From: Glycine soja
Lineage: Eukaryota > Streptophyta > Magnoliopsida > Fabales > Fabaceae
Direction: 5' to 3'
Assembly: GCF_004193775.1 (NCBI RefSeq)
Contig: NC_041003.1
Span: 23,428,685-23,492,684, forward strand
Length of the DNA stretch: 64,000 nt
Shown: positions 62,626 through 64,000 of the stretch, piece after piece
Layout: every line of letters begins with the position of its first letter
Position numbering within the stretch: the first letter of the stretch is position 1
Notes under the pieces: model-generated
The model's database searches: none
The model's input: the letters and a program-made list of their open reading frames with translations, nothing else
Told to the model about the DNA's origin: nothing
Program-made: the position numbers and the translations under genes

Positions 62626-63198
62626 TTGTCTTTTGGGACGCCCGTGGATTCACTGCTGGGAGTCGTTCCCTCTACACTCCACCAAAGATTGAAATTCGTA
62701 GTAGAGGGGCATTTGGTTATTGTGTCGGGCGAGGAAGACATTTTGGTAAGTTGCCCGTCCTCTATGCCATATGTGGAAGCCGCAGAGGAGTCATTAGAAA
62801 CAACCTTCCAGTCTATTGAGGTGGTAAGCATTGCCTCTGTAGATTCCTTCTCTGGGCAACCTTGCCTGTCCGATACGGCAGTAATGGTGGCTCGGGTGAT
62901 GTTGGGGAATGGTTACAAGCCCGAAATGGGTTTAGGCAAGAACAACGGCGGCAGAACCAGCCTGATAAGCACCAGAGGAAACCGTGGGAAGTTTGGGTTA
63001 GGCTATAAACCCACACAGGTGGACATAAGAAAGAGTGTTGCGGGAAGGAAGAGCGGAAGCCAAGGCTCGCAATTGGGACGAAAAGTCGAAGGGGGCCCGC
63101 CCTGCCACATCAGTAGGAGCTTTATAAGCACGGGTCTAGGACCTGAAGGCCAAGTCATTGCGATGTGCAAGGATGACTCTCCGAGTGGGTCGGATTTG
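62626..63198 (+). pseudogene. Protease tail and G-patch-like region of element F
   Basis: The frame carries VVPSTLHQRLKFVVEGHLVI (the end of the protease module) and then, at about 62890-63010, the glycine pattern GNGYKPEMGLGKNNGG ... GLGYKP, which fits a G-patch (an RNA-processing-associated glycine motif) known from some plant gypsy polyproteins. It ends at GTATGA at 63199, where a splice donor may lie. Confidence 0.65.
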
Positions 63199-63457
63199 GT
63201 ATGACCATGTCCTCCTAGTTTCCGACTAGGAAATTGGCGAGTGGAGGAGCGCCCAGACATTTACACGACAAGCATAATGTAACCCTTTATGGCTTTTTAA
63301 CTCTACGGTTGGGCCTAGGCTTTAGAGTTTCCTTTTGTTAAGGCTTTTTGTCTTTTTTTCCTGAATTTATAATATAAAGATCTTTCTTCATCTGTTCCTG
63401 TGTCTCTACCCATTCTCATTCATTTGCATGTTTATTTCTTCACGCTTAAAACGCCAG
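63199..63457 (+). other. Candidate intron between protease and RT of element F
   Basis: The reading frame stops right after a possible donor (TTG|GTATGA at 63199). The next 260 bases are T-rich and non-coding, ending in a pyrimidine-rich tract and AAACGCCAG at 63457. Coding text resumes at once. Ogre-type elements are known to splice an intron at this position. With these exact sites the frames are off by one, so either the donor is elsewhere or an indel has occurred. Confidence 0.5.
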
Positions 63458-64000
63458 ATCCAACGACGAGTCCCTCGAAGGTACTAATACCTAGGACCCG
63501 ACCATCGATTTCAAGCAAGAAACATATCAGACGGAGGGTGAAGAGGACGAAGATGTGGGACTTCCCCCGGAGTTGGAGAAGATAGTCGCTCATGAGGACC
63601 AAGAGATGGGGCCTCATCAAGAAGAAATGAAACTAGTGGACTTAGGAACCGGCAGTGGGGAAAAGGAAGTAAAGATAGGCACGGGTATGACCGCACCCAT
63701 CCGTGAAGAATTGATAGCCCTACTAAAAGACTACCAAGAAATCTTTTCTTGGTCATACCAAGATATGCCCGGTTTGAGTTCTGACATCGTACAACACAAA
63801 TTACCTCTAAATCCTGAGTATTCCCCGGTAAAACAAAAACTGAGGAGGATGAAGCCCGAGACATCCTTGAAAATAAAAGAAGAGGTAAATAAACAATTTG
63901 ACACTGGTTTTTTGGCTGTCGCTCGGTACCCAGAATGGGTTGCCAACATTGTACCAGTCCCTAAGAAGGATGGGAAGGTGCGAATGTGTGTGGATTATCG
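63458..64000 (+). pseudogene. Reverse transcriptase start of element F (cut by the window edge)
   Basis: In one frame from 63459, after a TAG at 63492: FKQETYQTEGEEDEDVGLPP, PHQEEMKLVDLGTG, LLKDYQEIFSWSYQDMPGL, KPETSLKIKEEVNKQFDTGF, then WVANIVPVPKKDGKVRMCVD at the window end. This is the N-terminal part of a Tat-lineage gypsy RT. The palm and YxDD lie outside. The frame is open from 63495 to 64000. Confidence 0.85.

Larger units (their letters stand above)
57686..64000 (+). mobile_element. Tat/Ogre-like Ty3/gypsy element F (5' part; continues beyond the window)
   Basis: Order: LTR 57686-59435, tRNA-Arg-type primer site at 59438, leader to 59956, gag 59957-61510, protease 61713-62603, a G-patch region 62626-63198, a candidate intron about 63199-63457, and RT from about 63459 to the window edge. 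The tRNA-Arg primer site, separation of protease and RT by intron-like sequence, and gag type fit the Tat/Ogre lineage of non-chromovirus gypsy elements. The extra ORF upstream of gag that Ogre elements carry is not seen. Stops and frameshifts show the copy is defective. It is inserted into E2 with gtatg on the left. Confidence 0.85.

Overview
The window is plant nuclear DNA, most likely from a legume and probably soybean or a close relative. The species call rests on recognising the repeat families (SIRE-like LTRs rich in GTAATCGATTAC, long gypsy LTRs starting TGTAACACCC or TGTCATACCC). It is an inference and was not searched. The window is gene-poor and AT-rich and reads like a repeat-dense, pericentromere-like block. 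I can support one intact host gene, a two-exon bHLH transcription factor on the minus strand (26956-28655), plus small host-gene fragments inside transposons.

Left third. 1-2235 is the decayed gag-protease end of a Ty1/copia element (minus strand), followed by its probable LTR from 2236. 4737-17389 is one composite Ty3/gypsy element (called A), flanked by the direct repeat taaga. Its gag, protease and remnant RT lie on the minus strand. It is split by a SIRE-like solo LTR (D1, 6928-11710, duplication agaac), which is itself split by a long gypsy LTR (E1, 7978-11232). A second SIRE-like LTR (D2, 14878-16480) cuts the right LTR of A. The two LTRs of A point in opposite directions, which is abnormal. 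20590-24717 is a second copy (B) of the same gypsy family on the plus strand, truncated at its 5' end. A and B share the same internal RT deletions and lack RNase H and integrase, so the family looks non-autonomous.

Middle. The bHLH gene sits between 24.7 and 30.7 kb with few other recognisable elements nearby. 30669-34734 is a three-level nest: an LTR-like element (I) holds SIRE-like solo LTR D3 (31407-34234, duplication aacac), which holds gypsy-type solo LTR H (32427-33739, duplication gtaat). 35385 is a Helitron-type 5' end with a Tourist-like MITE behind it. 36335-36929 is a Mutator-like foldback element with 10-bp flanking repeats. 37322-48173 is a large non-autonomous Helitron (A|TC start, hairpin plus CTAG|T end) that carries an exon fragment of the 26S proteasome subunit RPN9 and a nested gypsy LTR (E3, 42431-45091).

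Right third. 48.2-53.9 kb is AT-rich sequence with foldback elements and microsatellites. 53880-56241 is the 3' half of a Ty1/copia element (G, minus strand). It is interrupted at 56242 by long gypsy LTR E2, which is interrupted at 57686 by a Tat/Ogre-like gypsy element (F) that runs off the right end. F has a 1750-bp LTR, a tRNA-Arg-type primer site, gag, protease, a G-patch region, a candidate intron and the start of RT. All retroelement reading frames seen here carry stops, frameshifts or lost catalytic residues.
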